DNA from: Altererythrobacter xiamenensis
GTDB lineage: Bacteria; Pseudomonadota; Alphaproteobacteria; Sphingomonadales; Sphingomonadaceae
Direction of reading: 5' to 3'
DNA: 64,000 bases
NCBI RefSeq assembly: GCF_900177715.1
Contig: NZ_FXWG01000001.1
Coordinates: forward strand, 682,001 to 746,000
The translations under genes and the position numbers were made by a program. The number at the start of each line of letters is the position of its first letter. Positions within the stretch are counted from its first letter, which is position 1. Under the pieces are notes generated by a model. It saw only the letters and a list, made by a program, of their open reading frames with translations. It was not told where the DNA came from and searched no databases. Positions 8,164-16,407 of this stretch are shown piece after piece.

Positions 8164-9470
8164 AAATCGCAATGGTCGGATCGGGCTACGTCGGCCTCGT
8201 TTCCGGCGCCTGCTTCGCCGATTTCGGTCACGATGTCGTGTGCATCGACAAGGATCCGGCAAAGATCGAAAAGCTGCGCGAAGGCGTCATGCCGATTTAC
8301 GAGCCGGGCCTGGAAGGCCTGGTCGAAAGCAATGTGAACGCGGGCCGCCTGTCGTTCACGACCGATCTCGCCGAGGGAATCAAGGGCGCGAGCGCGATCT
8401 TCATTGCAGTTGGCACCCCCAGCCGCCGCGGTGACGGACATGCCGACCTTTCTTTCGTCCATGCAGTAGCGCGCGAAGTGGGTGAAAACCTCGCGAACGA
8501 CGCTGTGGTCGTCACCAAGTCCACCGTGCCTGTCGGCACCGGCGACGAGGTCGAGCGCATTCTTCAGGACAGCGGCACGAGCCACAGGTTCTCGGTCGTC
8601 TCCAACCCCGAGTTCCTCCGCGAAGGTGCGGCAATTGGCGATTTCAAGCGCCCTGACCGGATCGTCATCGGATCAGAGGACGATTTCGGCCGCGAAGTCA
8701 TGCGCGAAGTCTATCGCCCGCTGTTCCTCAATGAATCGCCGATCCTCTTTGTCAGCCGGCGTTCGAGCGAGCTGATCAAATATGCCGCCAACGCCTTCCT
8801 TGCGACCAAGATCACCTTCATCAACGAGATGGCCGATCTGTGCGAGAAGGTGGGCGCGGACGTTCAGGACGTCAGCCGCGGCATCGGCATGGATAACCGC
8901 ATCGGCCCCAAGTTCCTCCACGCCGGCCCGGGCTACGGCGGTTCGTGCTTCCCCAAGGACACGCTCGCCCTGCTCAAGACGGCAGAGGATTACGAAAGCC
9001 CGGTGCGGATCGTCGAGGCGGTGGTCAACGTCAACGACAGCCGCAAGCGTGCGATGGGCCGCAAGGTCATCGAAGCGCTCGGCGGGCAGGATGCCGCTCG
9101 CGGCAAGAAGGTCGCTCTCCTGGGCCTGACGTTCAAGCCGAACACCGACGATATGCGCGACTCGCCCGCAATCGCGGTGGCGCAAACGCTTGCCGATGCC
9201 GGAGTGAAGATCGCGGCATATGATCCGGAAGGCATGGAGCAGGCGCGCCCGCTCTTGCCCGAGGTGGAAATGTGCGAAGATCCCTACACGGCGATCAAGG
9301 GCGCCGACGCCATAGCCATCGTCACCGAATGGAATGTGTTCCGCGCGCTCGACCTTCAGCGGATCAAGGAGCTCGCCAATGCGCCGGTCCTGGTTGACCT
9401 GCGGAATATCTACAAACCCGAGGATGTGCGGGCTGCGGGCTTCACCTACGCCAGCATCGGCCGCGGCTGA
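8160..9470 (+). CDS. ugd: UDP-glucose 6-dehydrogenase
   Basis: An NAD-dependent enzyme oxidising UDP-glucose to UDP-glucuronate, a precursor for capsule, exopolysaccharide or lipid glycans. The N-terminal Rossmann motif is MVGSGYVGLVSGACFA. The catalytic cysteine lies in GYGGSCFPKDTLAL (about residue 263), and the C-terminal UDP-binding domain contains LTFKPNTDDMRDSP. The length of 436 residues is typical. GAGGAA precedes the ATG, which overlaps the stop of the phosphatase gene. It converges with the TspO-related gene after a 16-base gap, with no clear terminator between them. Confidence 0.95.
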   Translation: MKIAMVGSGYVGLVSGACFADFGHDVVCIDKDPAKIEKLREGVMPIYEPGLEGLVESNVNAGRLSFTTDLAEGIKGASAIFIAVGTPSRRGDGHADLSFVHAVAREVGENLANDAVVVTKSTVPVGTGDEVERILQDSGTSHRFSVVSNPEFLREGAAIGDFKRPDRIVIGSEDDFGREVMREVYRPLFLNESPILFVSRRSSELIKYAANAFLATKITFINEMADLCEKVGADVQDVSRGIGMDNRIGPKFLHAGPGYGGSCFPKDTLALLKTAEDYESPVRIVEAVVNVNDSRKRAMGRKVIEALGGQDAARGKKVALLGLTFKPNTDDMRDSPAIAVAQTLADAGVKIAAYDPEGMEQARPLLPEVEMCEDPYTAIKGADAIAIVTEWNVFRALDLQRIKELANAPVLVDLRNIYKPEDVRAAGFTYASIGRG

Positions 9471-9486
9471 GCCCGCCTGTAAGCGT

Positions 9487-10269
9487 TTATCCGAACCAGT
9501 GGTGGCGGTTGGCGGGCTGCAAGGGTGCCGCCGCCGCCGCCGCGGTGAGCACGCCTGACACGATACAGGCGATTGCGATTGCCTGGCTTTCCTGCCCGCC
9601 ACGGAAATAGATCGCGAGCAGCGCCCAGCAAAATACGAGGGCATACCACGGGTTGCCCTTGCTGCGCGCAACCGCAATCGAGGCGATGATCCCTCCGACA
9701 AGTACGATACCTGCGGTGATATACGGAAAGGCGAAGTCCCCTCCGATACCGTAATAGGCCAGCGTCGCGGAGATATTGACGATCGTCGCTGCGGTCAGCC
9801 ACGCAGCGAGAGCGCTGAAGACCAGGGTGACGATCCAGCGCTCGGACGCGGTGAAGGGGATCTCGCGATAGACAAGCGTCCGCAGGATCGCGAGCAGGCA
9901 GATCAGCGAAAACGCAATGATAATGGCCGAGATAATCGTGAGATTAGCGAACTGGGTATAGATGGCCCAGAACCCTTGGGCAGACAGCGCTCCGACCGAC
10001 CACCATCCGATCTGGTTCAGCAGGCTGTTGTGGCGTTGTCCGGGTAGTGCCTGCCAGATGGCATAGACTGCCGAACCCAAGAAAAGCGGACCCCATATCG
10101 AAAACGCCCAGCCCGAAGGCGTGATGAGCGTCCGCACGCTATCGGACCTGTCGCCGATCGGTTCGCCGAAACCCAATTGCGGAAGAAAAGTCGCACCGAT
10201 CTGAACAATGACTGCGAGGACGATCGCGATGCGCTGAATCGCGGAGCGGCGGATATCTACATGGACCAT
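9487..10269 (-). CDS. TspO/MBR-related tryptophan-rich membrane protein
   Basis: A 260-residue polytopic protein with about seven hydrophobic segments. The block TPSGWAFSIWGPLFLGSAVYAIWQALP resembles the PPGWVF..VW signature of TspO/MBR (tryptophan-rich sensory) proteins, in the longer-than-classical subgroup. The classical family binds porphyrins and modulates stress or photosynthesis genes; whether this branch does so is unknown. A run of GCC codons near 9528 encodes six alanines close to the C-terminus. It is a single gene, divergent from the TIR gene. Confidence 0.65.
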   Translation of the reverse strand: MVHVDIRRSAIQRIAIVLAVIVQIGATFLPQLGFGEPIGDRSDSVRTLITPSGWAFSIWGPLFLGSAVYAIWQALPGQRHNSLLNQIGWWSVGALSAQGFWAIYTQFANLTIISAIIIAFSLICLLAILRTLVYREIPFTASERWIVTLVFSALAAWLTAATIVNISATLAYYGIGGDFAFPYITAGIVLVGGIIASIAVARSKGNPWYALVFCWALLAIYFRGGQESQAIAIACIVSGVLTAAAAAAPLQPANRHHWFG

Positions 10270-10465
10270 GCGCCATCAATCCACGCGGCCCCGCCTCGTT
10301 CCATGCAGCGCTCGCTTTCCTCTGTCAGGCGAACGCTCGCGATGCGCGCCGCTGTCACGAATAAGAAAGTGAAAAACGGCGACGAAGCAAGTGCTTGCCC
10401 CTGTCTCCATCGACTCTGTCAGATGATTGTTGTAAAGCGATAGGCGGTCGCATCATGGAGAATCC

Positions 10466-12226
10466 GTGGCCGACATATTTCTATCCTACAATCGTGAAGA
10501 CCAGGCGACTGCCCGGCTGTATGCCGACGCGTTCGAAGCCGCCGGGCTGAGCGTCTGGTGGGATGTCACGCTGCGGGCCGGCGAAACCTACGATGTCGTG
10601 ACCGAGACCGCTCTGCGCGAAGCGCGCGCCGTGGTCGTGTTGTGGTCGCCGCGCTCGGTTCTTTCGCGCTGGGTCCGGGCCGAGGCCACTATCGCAGATC
10701 GCAACAGGACGCTGGTGCCCGCAATGATCGAACAATGCGAACGCCCCATCATGTTCGAGCTCACCCAGACCGCCGATCTCACCCACTGGACCGGCGACAG
10801 CGCCGACCCGGTATGGCAGGCTTTCCTGACAGAGGTGCGACGGCTTGCCAGCTCTTCCACCGACGAGCTTCCCCCCGGTCCGACAAGCGGCTCACCTGTC
10901 AGCCCGCCCTCTGAACAGACCCACGAACTTCAATCGATGGCGCAAGCCGCCCCTGCGGCGCCTGCGGACAAGCCGACGCTCGGCAAGCGATCCACGGTGG
11001 GCATCCTGCCTTTTTCCAACCGTTCGACCAGCGCGGAAGATGACGAACTCGTCGATGCACTGGTGGAAGATCTGACGGCAGCCATATCGGGCAACTGGGG
11101 CTTCCGCGTCCTGAGCTATCGCACGATGGCGCAGTACAAGGGCGAACGGATCGATATCCGACAGATCGCCAGGGATCACGACGTCGATTACATCATGGAG
11201 GGCAATCTTCGGCGTTTAGGGGCCAAAGTGCGGATCACCGCGCAACTGGTCGATGCGCAAAATGGCGCGATCCTGTGGACGCAGAAGTTTGATCGCCCGG
11301 GCACCGAGTTGTTCGAACTGCTCGACGATATGGTCGAGGACTTCACCGCGCATATCGGAGTGCAGCTCGAGCGGATCGAGCTCGACCGGGCGGTCAAGGC
11401 GGAAAAGCCCGATAGCGCCTGGGATGCGCTCAAACGGGCCTGGTACAGCCTGACCCAGACCAATACCGAGAGCATCCACTACGCGATTGCAAATGCGAAA
11501 AAGGCGGTGGAGCTCGCGCCCGACTATCCGGTCGCGGTCTCGACGCTCGGACTGTGCCTCGGCATTCTCTACCAGCGCGAGGGGAGCAGCGACGAGGAAT
11601 TGCTCAAGCAAGCGCTCGAGCACACCACGCGCGCGCTGCAGATGAACGGCCAGCACCACATCGTCCAGTCGCAGGCATCTTTGGTCAAATATTACGCGCA
11701 GCAATGGGAAGATTCGTTGAGGCTTGCCGAAGGCGCTTACGAAACCAGCCCCAATTCGATGCAGACGATCCTGGCGCTAGCCGGAGCCTATACCCGCGAA
11801 GAGCGCTATGACGAAGCGATGGCCATGATCGAGCGGTTCGAGGCCATGGTCCCGCGCGGCCTTTCCCTGATCTTCGCCCTCATCACCAAGTGCTGGGCGC
11901 TTTACGGCATGGGCCGGATCGATGAAGCGATCGAGGCGGCCTCACAGATGCTCAAGCTCGTCCCGTCGGATCACACCGGCCTTATGATGCGCCCCGTCCT
12001 CTACGCCGAACGCGGGGATTGGGATCTTGCCTTGCGCGATATTGCAGAGCTCAAGCGCTGCTATCCCGATGAAACTCTCGAGCTGTTTCTCAACACCATC
12101 ATGACTTCGCGCCTCGCTGACAGCGTGCGCGAGCGCAATGCCGCAATGTTCACCGAACTCTGGAAAAGAGCCGAGGGCCAGAAAGAGGATCAAGCCGCCA
12201 TGAGCGGCGCCAACATAACAGAATAG
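10466..12226 (+). CDS. TIR domain - TolB-like - TPR protein
   Basis: A 586-residue cytosolic protein with three parts. Residues 1-130 form a TIR_2-type domain (start MADIFLSYNREDQATA; DVTLRAGETY; SPRSVLSRWVRAE, whose Glu fits the conserved catalytic position of NAD-cleaving TIRs). A Pro/Ala-rich linker follows. Residues 170-310 resemble the FlgO/TolB-like domain (TVGILPFSNRS, YIMEGNLRR, LVDAQNGAILWTQKFD). The rest is TPR repeats. The GTG start at 10466 has GGAG nine bases upstream. No transmembrane helix or adenylate cyclase domain is seen. Bacterial TIRs include NAD-depleting defence proteins, but this architecture also occurs in uncharacterised signalling proteins, so the function is open. 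Confidence 0.75.
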   Translation: MADIFLSYNREDQATARLYADAFEAAGLSVWWDVTLRAGETYDVVTETALREARAVVVLWSPRSVLSRWVRAEATIADRNRTLVPAMIEQCERPIMFELTQTADLTHWTGDSADPVWQAFLTEVRRLASSSTDELPPGPTSGSPVSPPSEQTHELQSMAQAAPAAPADKPTLGKRSTVGILPFSNRSTSAEDDELVDALVEDLTAAISGNWGFRVLSYRTMAQYKGERIDIRQIARDHDVDYIMEGNLRRLGAKVRITAQLVDAQNGAILWTQKFDRPGTELFELLDDMVEDFTAHIGVQLERIELDRAVKAEKPDSAWDALKRAWYSLTQTNTESIHYAIANAKKAVELAPDYPVAVSTLGLCLGILYQREGSSDEELLKQALEHTTRALQMNGQHHIVQSQASLVKYYAQQWEDSLRLAEGAYETSPNSMQTILALAGAYTREERYDEAMAMIERFEAMVPRGLSLIFALITKCWALYGMGRIDEAIEAASQMLKLVPSDHTGLMMRPVLYAERGDWDLALRDIAELKRCYPDETLELFLNTIMTSRLADSVRERNAAMFTELWKRAEGQKEDQAAMSGANITE

Positions 12227-12279
12227 AACGGTCGCCCCCCGACAAGAGAATGACTGCGATCCAGCGAGGAGCGAACCCG

Positions 12280-14016
12280 ATGCCAACGCCACCCTTTCCT
12301 GCGGCCGAGGACGGCTTTTACCACCCCACCAGCGAAGAGCAGATCATCGAGCTGGTCAAATACGCTGCCGCAAACGGCCTCCAGGTGCGCGCACGCGGCG
12401 CCTGCCACTCGGTCGGCTGGAGCATCTTCACCGATCCGAAAAACGGAATACCGGCCAACCAGACACTCGAAGTCAATCCGCCGCCCGATGACAATATCAA
12501 CATCGCGCTCGACAATATGGTCGGTCTGGTCTGGAGTGAAAAAGAGCCCGGCGTTGTCGAGGTAGAGGCCGGATGTCATCTGGGCCACGACACCAATGAT
12601 CCTTTCGGCAAATCGACGCTGGAAACCAGCTTCCTGTATCAGGCCTTCCAGGAAGGCTGGGGTGTCAGCACTCTGGGCGGAATCACGCACCAGACCGTGA
12701 GCGGCTTTTGCGCCACCGGTTCTGCCGGCGGGTCAACCAGGCACGCCTTCACCGACATGATCGCTTTCCGCGTGGTCGACGGCATGGGCAATGCCGAGTG
12801 GATCGAGGAAACGGACGATAGATTTCAGGCGATGATGACTTCGGTCGGCCTGCTCGGCATCGTTACCAAGATCCGGTTCAAGCTAATCCCGATGTATAAT
12901 ATCCGCGGGACAGAAATAACCACCCCGGTCGAAGGTGAGATGACGCCGTTCGACATGTTCGGCCCCGGGGATGCCGACAAGAAGTCGCTCGAAGCCTATT
13001 TCAAGGAGCAGGATTACGTTCGTGTCTCGTGGTGGACGCAGCCCGGCATCGAACGGATCCAGACCTGGAGCGCAGCAAAGGTCGATCGCCACGACGAGGA
13101 TCTCTCGATCTATCGCGAGTTCGAGGACAATTTCTCTGGCTGGAGTGAACAGCTGGCCGGGTCGATCATGTTCGTTCTACTCGGCAACACGACAGATCTC
13201 GGCACTATCTTCACACTGCTGCGGAGCAAAGTGTCGCGTTACCTCCTGCTTCTCAGCCGGATGAACCACCGCAAGAATAACGGTATCCTGAAAAGCGCAC
13301 TCGTGATCCTCGGCGGTCTGGCGGTCGGCGCACTCGCCTTGCTCGTTGGAACGGTGCTCGCACTAATCGAGGGGTCGGCACGCAAGCTCTTTCCCAAGGT
13401 GCTTCCCGCCATGCAGCCCGAGCAGAAGGGCAACGCCATGACGCCGATGTTTTTCGACTACTACTGGCGCAGCCTCTGCATGGACAACACCGCCGACGAC
13501 GTGCTGATGGCGACCGAGTTCACCGAAATCTGGATACCTATCCAGTACACGCAGAAGGTCATGAACTTGCTGCAGGACGGGTTCCGCCCGTCGAACCAGA
13601 CCACTTCGCATCAGTCGCTCCGGAGTGGATGGTTCGAAATCGAAATTTATCCCGGTCCGCCGAGCAAAGCCTGGATCAATCCGGGATACACCGACGGAAA
13701 TGACGAATATGCCGAAGGGACGGTTCGCCTCGACATCTACTGGTTCCGCGGCAACCCGGATATGCCGAACACGCGCCACGAGTTCTTCGCGCAATTTTGG
13801 GAAAAGTTGAAATCCGAGAAGATTCCGTTCCGCCTGCATTGGGGGAAGTATATCCCAGCCTATGATCTCGAAGAGTGGGCTGCCTACTACAAGGCGAACC
13901 TGCCGCGATTTCAGGATTTCCTCGACCTGCGAGCGCAGCGCGATCCGCACAATGTCTTCTTCACGCAGTACTGGCAGTCGCGCCTGCTCGGCAAACCGCT
14001 CGATCCGGCGAGTTAG
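12280..14016 (+). CDS. FAD-binding oxidoreductase, aldonolactone/alditol oxidase-like, with internal membrane helix
   Basis: A 578-residue flavoprotein. The PCMH FAD domain is at the N-terminus, with the ARGACHSVGWS block whose His is the usual covalent flavin site, followed by GGITHQTVSGFCATGSAGGS. The C-terminal part resembles D-arabinono-1,4-lactone oxidase domains, ending HWGKY...DLRAQRDPHNVF. A strongly hydrophobic stretch at about residues 340-363 looks like a membrane helix inserted in the substrate domain, which is unusual for soluble members. The ATG at 12280 is chosen because AGCGAGGAGCG lies just upstream; an upstream ATG at 12250 has no such site. The gene follows the TIR gene by 53 bases on the same strand. 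Confidence 0.75.
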   Translation: MPTPPFPAAEDGFYHPTSEEQIIELVKYAAANGLQVRARGACHSVGWSIFTDPKNGIPANQTLEVNPPPDDNINIALDNMVGLVWSEKEPGVVEVEAGCHLGHDTNDPFGKSTLETSFLYQAFQEGWGVSTLGGITHQTVSGFCATGSAGGSTRHAFTDMIAFRVVDGMGNAEWIEETDDRFQAMMTSVGLLGIVTKIRFKLIPMYNIRGTEITTPVEGEMTPFDMFGPGDADKKSLEAYFKEQDYVRVSWWTQPGIERIQTWSAAKVDRHDEDLSIYREFEDNFSGWSEQLAGSIMFVLLGNTTDLGTIFTLLRSKVSRYLLLLSRMNHRKNNGILKSALVILGGLAVGALALLVGTVLALIEGSARKLFPKVLPAMQPEQKGNAMTPMFFDYYWRSLCMDNTADDVLMATEFTEIWIPIQYTQKVMNLLQDGFRPSNQTTSHQSLRSGWFEIEIYPGPPSKAWINPGYTDGNDEYAEGTVRLDIYWFRGNPDMPNTRHEFFAQFWEKLKSEKIPFRLHWGKYIPAYDLEEWAAYYKANLPRFQDFLDLRAQRDPHNVFFTQYWQSRLLGKPLDPAS

Positions 14017-14024
14017 GAGAGCGG

Positions 14025-14442
14025 TGTCAGGGGGCCTGTAAGCCGGGTTCTGTCCTGCGGCCGATATGCTCGCACATCAGCGCCGCAGGGGCAGCCATTC
14101 ATCTAGGCGAGGGATTGCTCCCTGCGCTCAAGCAGCCAACCCGGGCCTCTCGGGACGAAACGCCCCTGCCAGCGAACTGGCGCGAGGCCCCTATTTGGCC
14201 TTGCTCCGGGTGGGGTTTGCCATGCGGTTTCCGTTGCCGGTCACCCGGTGCGCTCTTGCCGCACCCTTTCACCCTTGCCTGTGAGGTCTCCCTCCATCGG
14301 CGGTATACTCTCTGTGGCACTGTCCCTCGGCTTCGTACCCGCGGGCACTCGCCGGGCGGGCGTTACCCGCCACCCTCGTTTCGTGGAGCCCGGACTTTCC
14401 TCGGTAGAGCAAGCTCTAACGCGGCTGCCCGGCCCCCTGACA
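14025..14442 (-). ncRNA. rnpB: RNase P RNA, bacterial class A
   Basis: The catalytic RNA that matures the 5' ends of tRNAs. Read on the minus strand, it shows the near-universal GAGGAAAGTCCGGGCTCC core (P3/P4 region) shortly after the 5' end, the AGGGTGCGGCAAGAGCGCACC-type hairpin region, and near the 3' end the ACAGAACCCGGCTTA block. The two ends form a perfect 12-base P1 helix (14025-14036 with 14431-14442). The length of about 418 bases is usual for alphaproteobacteria. Several open frames across the region are chance shadows of this RNA. A promoter-like -35/-10 pair lies just upstream. Confidence 0.95.
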
Positions 14443-14447
14443 GGTGC

Positions 14448-14476
14448 GATATAGGCGCGGCACTCGAGAATGGGAA
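14448..14476 (-). promoter_or_regulatory. Putative rnpB promoter
   Basis: On the minus strand TTCCCA (14471-14476) and TATATC (14448-14453) are separated by 17 bases. They lie about seven bases before the 5' end of the RNase P P1 helix. This is a weak sigma-70-type match supported mainly by its position. Confidence 0.4.
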
Positions 14477-14490
14477 GCGAATGCCGGGTA

Positions 14491-15198
14491 TCAGCGCGCC
14501 ACGCCGCGATCGCGGTCGAGCAGCAATTGATAGAGGATCGCGCGGACCTGTCCGTCGATCTCTCCGTCGATCTTTTCCGGCCGCCAGCGGCGCTGGAAGG
14601 CTTCGACCGCCTTGTGCCCTTGGGTGATGTCGTAGCCGAAGCGTTCGAGCGCGAGATAAAAGGCCGCGTCATTGTCGAACGGATCGCCCAGTTCGAGCTT
14701 TTCGGGCCGCGCAAGGCACAGCCCGTATTCGGCCAGCCGCTCCCACGGGAAGAGCTCGCCCGGATCGATCTTGCGCGCCGGCGCGACGTCCGAATGCGCC
14801 ACCACGTTTGCGCGGGGAATGTCGTATTGCTTCACGATCCGCGCCAGCAGCGGAACCAGCGCTTCGAACTGCGCTTCGGCAAACTCGCGATAGCCCAGCT
14901 CGTGCCCCGGATGGTCTAGCTCGATCCCGATGCTTGCCGAGTTCACGTCCTTGTGCCCGCGCCAATAGGATGCGCCCGCATGCCAGGCGCGATATTCCTC
15001 TGGGACGAGGCGCGTCACCACCCCTTCTTCGCTGATCAGGTAATGGGCTGAAACCCCCGCATCGGGATCGCAAAGCTTGTCGAGCGCGGTCTCGACCGGT
15101 TTCATTTCGGTATAGTGCAGCACCACCATGCTGATCGGCAGCGTGCGCTCATTGTAGTTGGGCGAGAGCCGCTCGTGATGGACCAGCTCGTCCGCCAT
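14491..15198 (-). CDS. N-acetylmuramoyl-L-alanine amidase (AmpD/AmiD type)
   Basis: A 235-residue amidase_2 (PGRP-type) zinc enzyme cutting the bond between muramic acid and the stem peptide. Likely zinc ligands are His in VVLHYTEMK, His in VVAHSDVAPARKIDPG and the Asp of that same KxDPG motif; the SIGIELDHPG block is also typical. The C-terminus (FGYDI...EAFQRRWRPEKIDG) looks like a peptidoglycan-binding PG_1-type helix set, as in AmiD. There is no signal peptide, so it may act on cytosolic recycled muropeptides like AmpD. An ATG at 15198 follows the chpT stop by four bases; a TTG at 15210 would overlap chpT. Confidence 0.85.
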   Translation of the reverse strand: MADELVHHERLSPNYNERTLPISMVVLHYTEMKPVETALDKLCDPDAGVSAHYLISEEGVVTRLVPEEYRAWHAGASYWRGHKDVNSASIGIELDHPGHELGYREFAEAQFEALVPLLARIVKQYDIPRANVVAHSDVAPARKIDPGELFPWERLAEYGLCLARPEKLELGDPFDNDAAFYLALERFGYDITQGHKAVEAFQRRWRPEKIDGEIDGQVRAILYQLLLDRDRGVAR

Positions 15199-15202
15199 CG
15201 GA

Positions 15203-15856
15203 TCAACCAATCATTCCGGCGGGCTGCGGGAGTACTGCACCAAGGACCAGTGCATCGTCTGTGCGTTTGTATTGGAGGCCACCGCCCGATTCCTCGGCCA
15301 GCATCGCGATCATGTGAGCCGCAGCCGTGCGGCTGGAAAGCTCGCCCGGGCTCAGTTCGCCCTGCAGCGCTCGCCCGATATTCTCGTCGAATGCGATCCG
15401 CTCGCCAGCGGCACGCACGACGATTTCCGCCGTGCCGTCGCGCATCTCCGCCCCGATATCGAGCGTCCCACCACGGATCAGCGCATCGAGCGCGATATGC
15501 GCGAAGTTGAGCATGACCTTCACTGCCGGCTTGGGCAAGTTCGGTGCATCGATCGCCCAGTTGAGCGTGATCGGCTTGCCGTCGGCGGCGAGCGCGTCGA
15601 TCACCGCCTTGGCCTCGTCCACCGGCACAGCCTCTCCGAACCCGCCGGCAGCACCGAAGGCGAGACGGAAGAACTTGAGCTTGTCGGTCGAGATCTTGGC
15701 GCTTTGTTCAAGCAGCTCGAGGCAGCGCTGGCGCATTTCGGGATCGGTTTCTTCCGCCATCAGCTCGAGACCGTTCGACAGCGCACCAACGGGGGACAGC
15801 ATATCGTGGCACAGGCGCGAGCAAAGGAGGGCAGCAAGGTCGGTCGAAGAAGTCAT
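15203..15856 (-). CDS. chpT: Histidine phosphotransferase ChpT
   Basis: The phosphotransfer protein passing phosphate from CckA to CtrA and CpdR, central to alphaproteobacterial cell-cycle and motility control. The 217-residue product starts with a DHp-like helix containing LLCSRLCHDMLSPVGALSNG, where the His (about residue 17) is the phosphorylation site. A degenerate ATPase-like domain follows, with LTSS-type GELSSRTAAAHMIAMLAEESGGGL in place of a functional ATP site, as in Caulobacter ChpT. Length and arrangement fit the family well. The downstream amidase gene follows without a gap. Confidence 0.88.
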   Translation of the reverse strand: MTSSTDLAALLCSRLCHDMLSPVGALSNGLELMAEETDPEMRQRCLELLEQSAKISTDKLKFFRLAFGAAGGFGEAVPVDEAKAVIDALAADGKPITLNWAIDAPNLPKPAVKVMLNFAHIALDALIRGGTLDIGAEMRDGTAEIVVRAAGERIAFDENIGRALQGELSPGELSSRTAAAHMIAMLAEESGGGLQYKRTDDALVLGAVLPQPAGMIG

Positions 15857-15995
15857 GAAATCGCGTCAATTCCTACTGGATGGAACACTTGGAACACCGT
15901 CCTAATGGTAAACAACGCAGCTCGCCAGTCGTGCGACACCGGATTGCCACACAAAAGGCACGGGTTGGGCGAGAGGAACGGCGCATCGCTGCGGC

Positions 15996-16391
15996 CTAGT
16001 CTTCTGCAAACTGGCAGGAAAGCACCTCGAACCCGTCTGGCATGTCACGCCAGAACTTCACATCTTCGCCCGCGATGATCGCCCAGATGCGCCCGTCTCC
16101 CGATGCCATGGCGCGATCTGTAGAGGATGGCACGGCCTCGCCCACCGGATGCGAATGGTAATAGCCGATTACCTCCGGCCCGCCTTTGCGTGCCGCGCGA
16201 TGCGCATCGATCAGCGCCTGTGGGTCTATCTCGAAGTGCCTATCGGGCGCGGGATGGACGTTGGCCGCAGGGGCAAGAGCGTCGACACGCTCCGCTGTGC
16301 CCAGCATGATTCCGCAGCATTCACGCGGATGGGCTGCGCGCGCCTCCGCCCGAAGCGCCTCGATCACATCCCTTGTCACCTCGATATGCAT
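15996..16391 (-). CDS. JAMM/MPN (Mov34/PAD-1, M67) metallopeptidase
   Basis: A 131-residue single-domain JAB1/MPN protein. The JAMM zinc signature is complete: an early Glu in PRECCGIMLG, then YYHSHPVGEAVPSSTDRAMA (HxH, Ser and Asp in place). Short bacterial members act in cysteine or sulfur-carrier metabolism (removing amino acids from ThiS/CysO-like carriers), but no carrier or ThiF-type gene is next to it, so the substrate is unknown. The frame is open much further upstream (to 16808), but those codons run antisense through the pseudouridine synthase gene; the ATG at 16391 gives the family-length protein. The divergent neighbour starts 16 bases away. Confidence 0.85.
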   Translation of the reverse strand: MHIEVTRDVIEALRAEARAAHPRECCGIMLGTAERVDALAPAANVHPAPDRHFEIDPQALIDAHRAARKGGPEVIGYYHSHPVGEAVPSSTDRAMASGDGRIWAIIAGEDVKFWRDMPDGFEVLSCQFAED

Positions 16392-16407
16392 CGCGCATGG
16401 GCCTAGC

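Noticed and set aside
9527..9545. GCC/GCG trinucleotide run
   Set aside because: It encodes a short alanine run in the TspO-related protein and is common in GC-rich coding DNA.
13875..14627. Long open frames across 13.9-14.7 kb
   Set aside because: They lie over RNase P RNA on the opposite strand and in other frames; the RNA core motifs and 12-base P1 helix explain the region.
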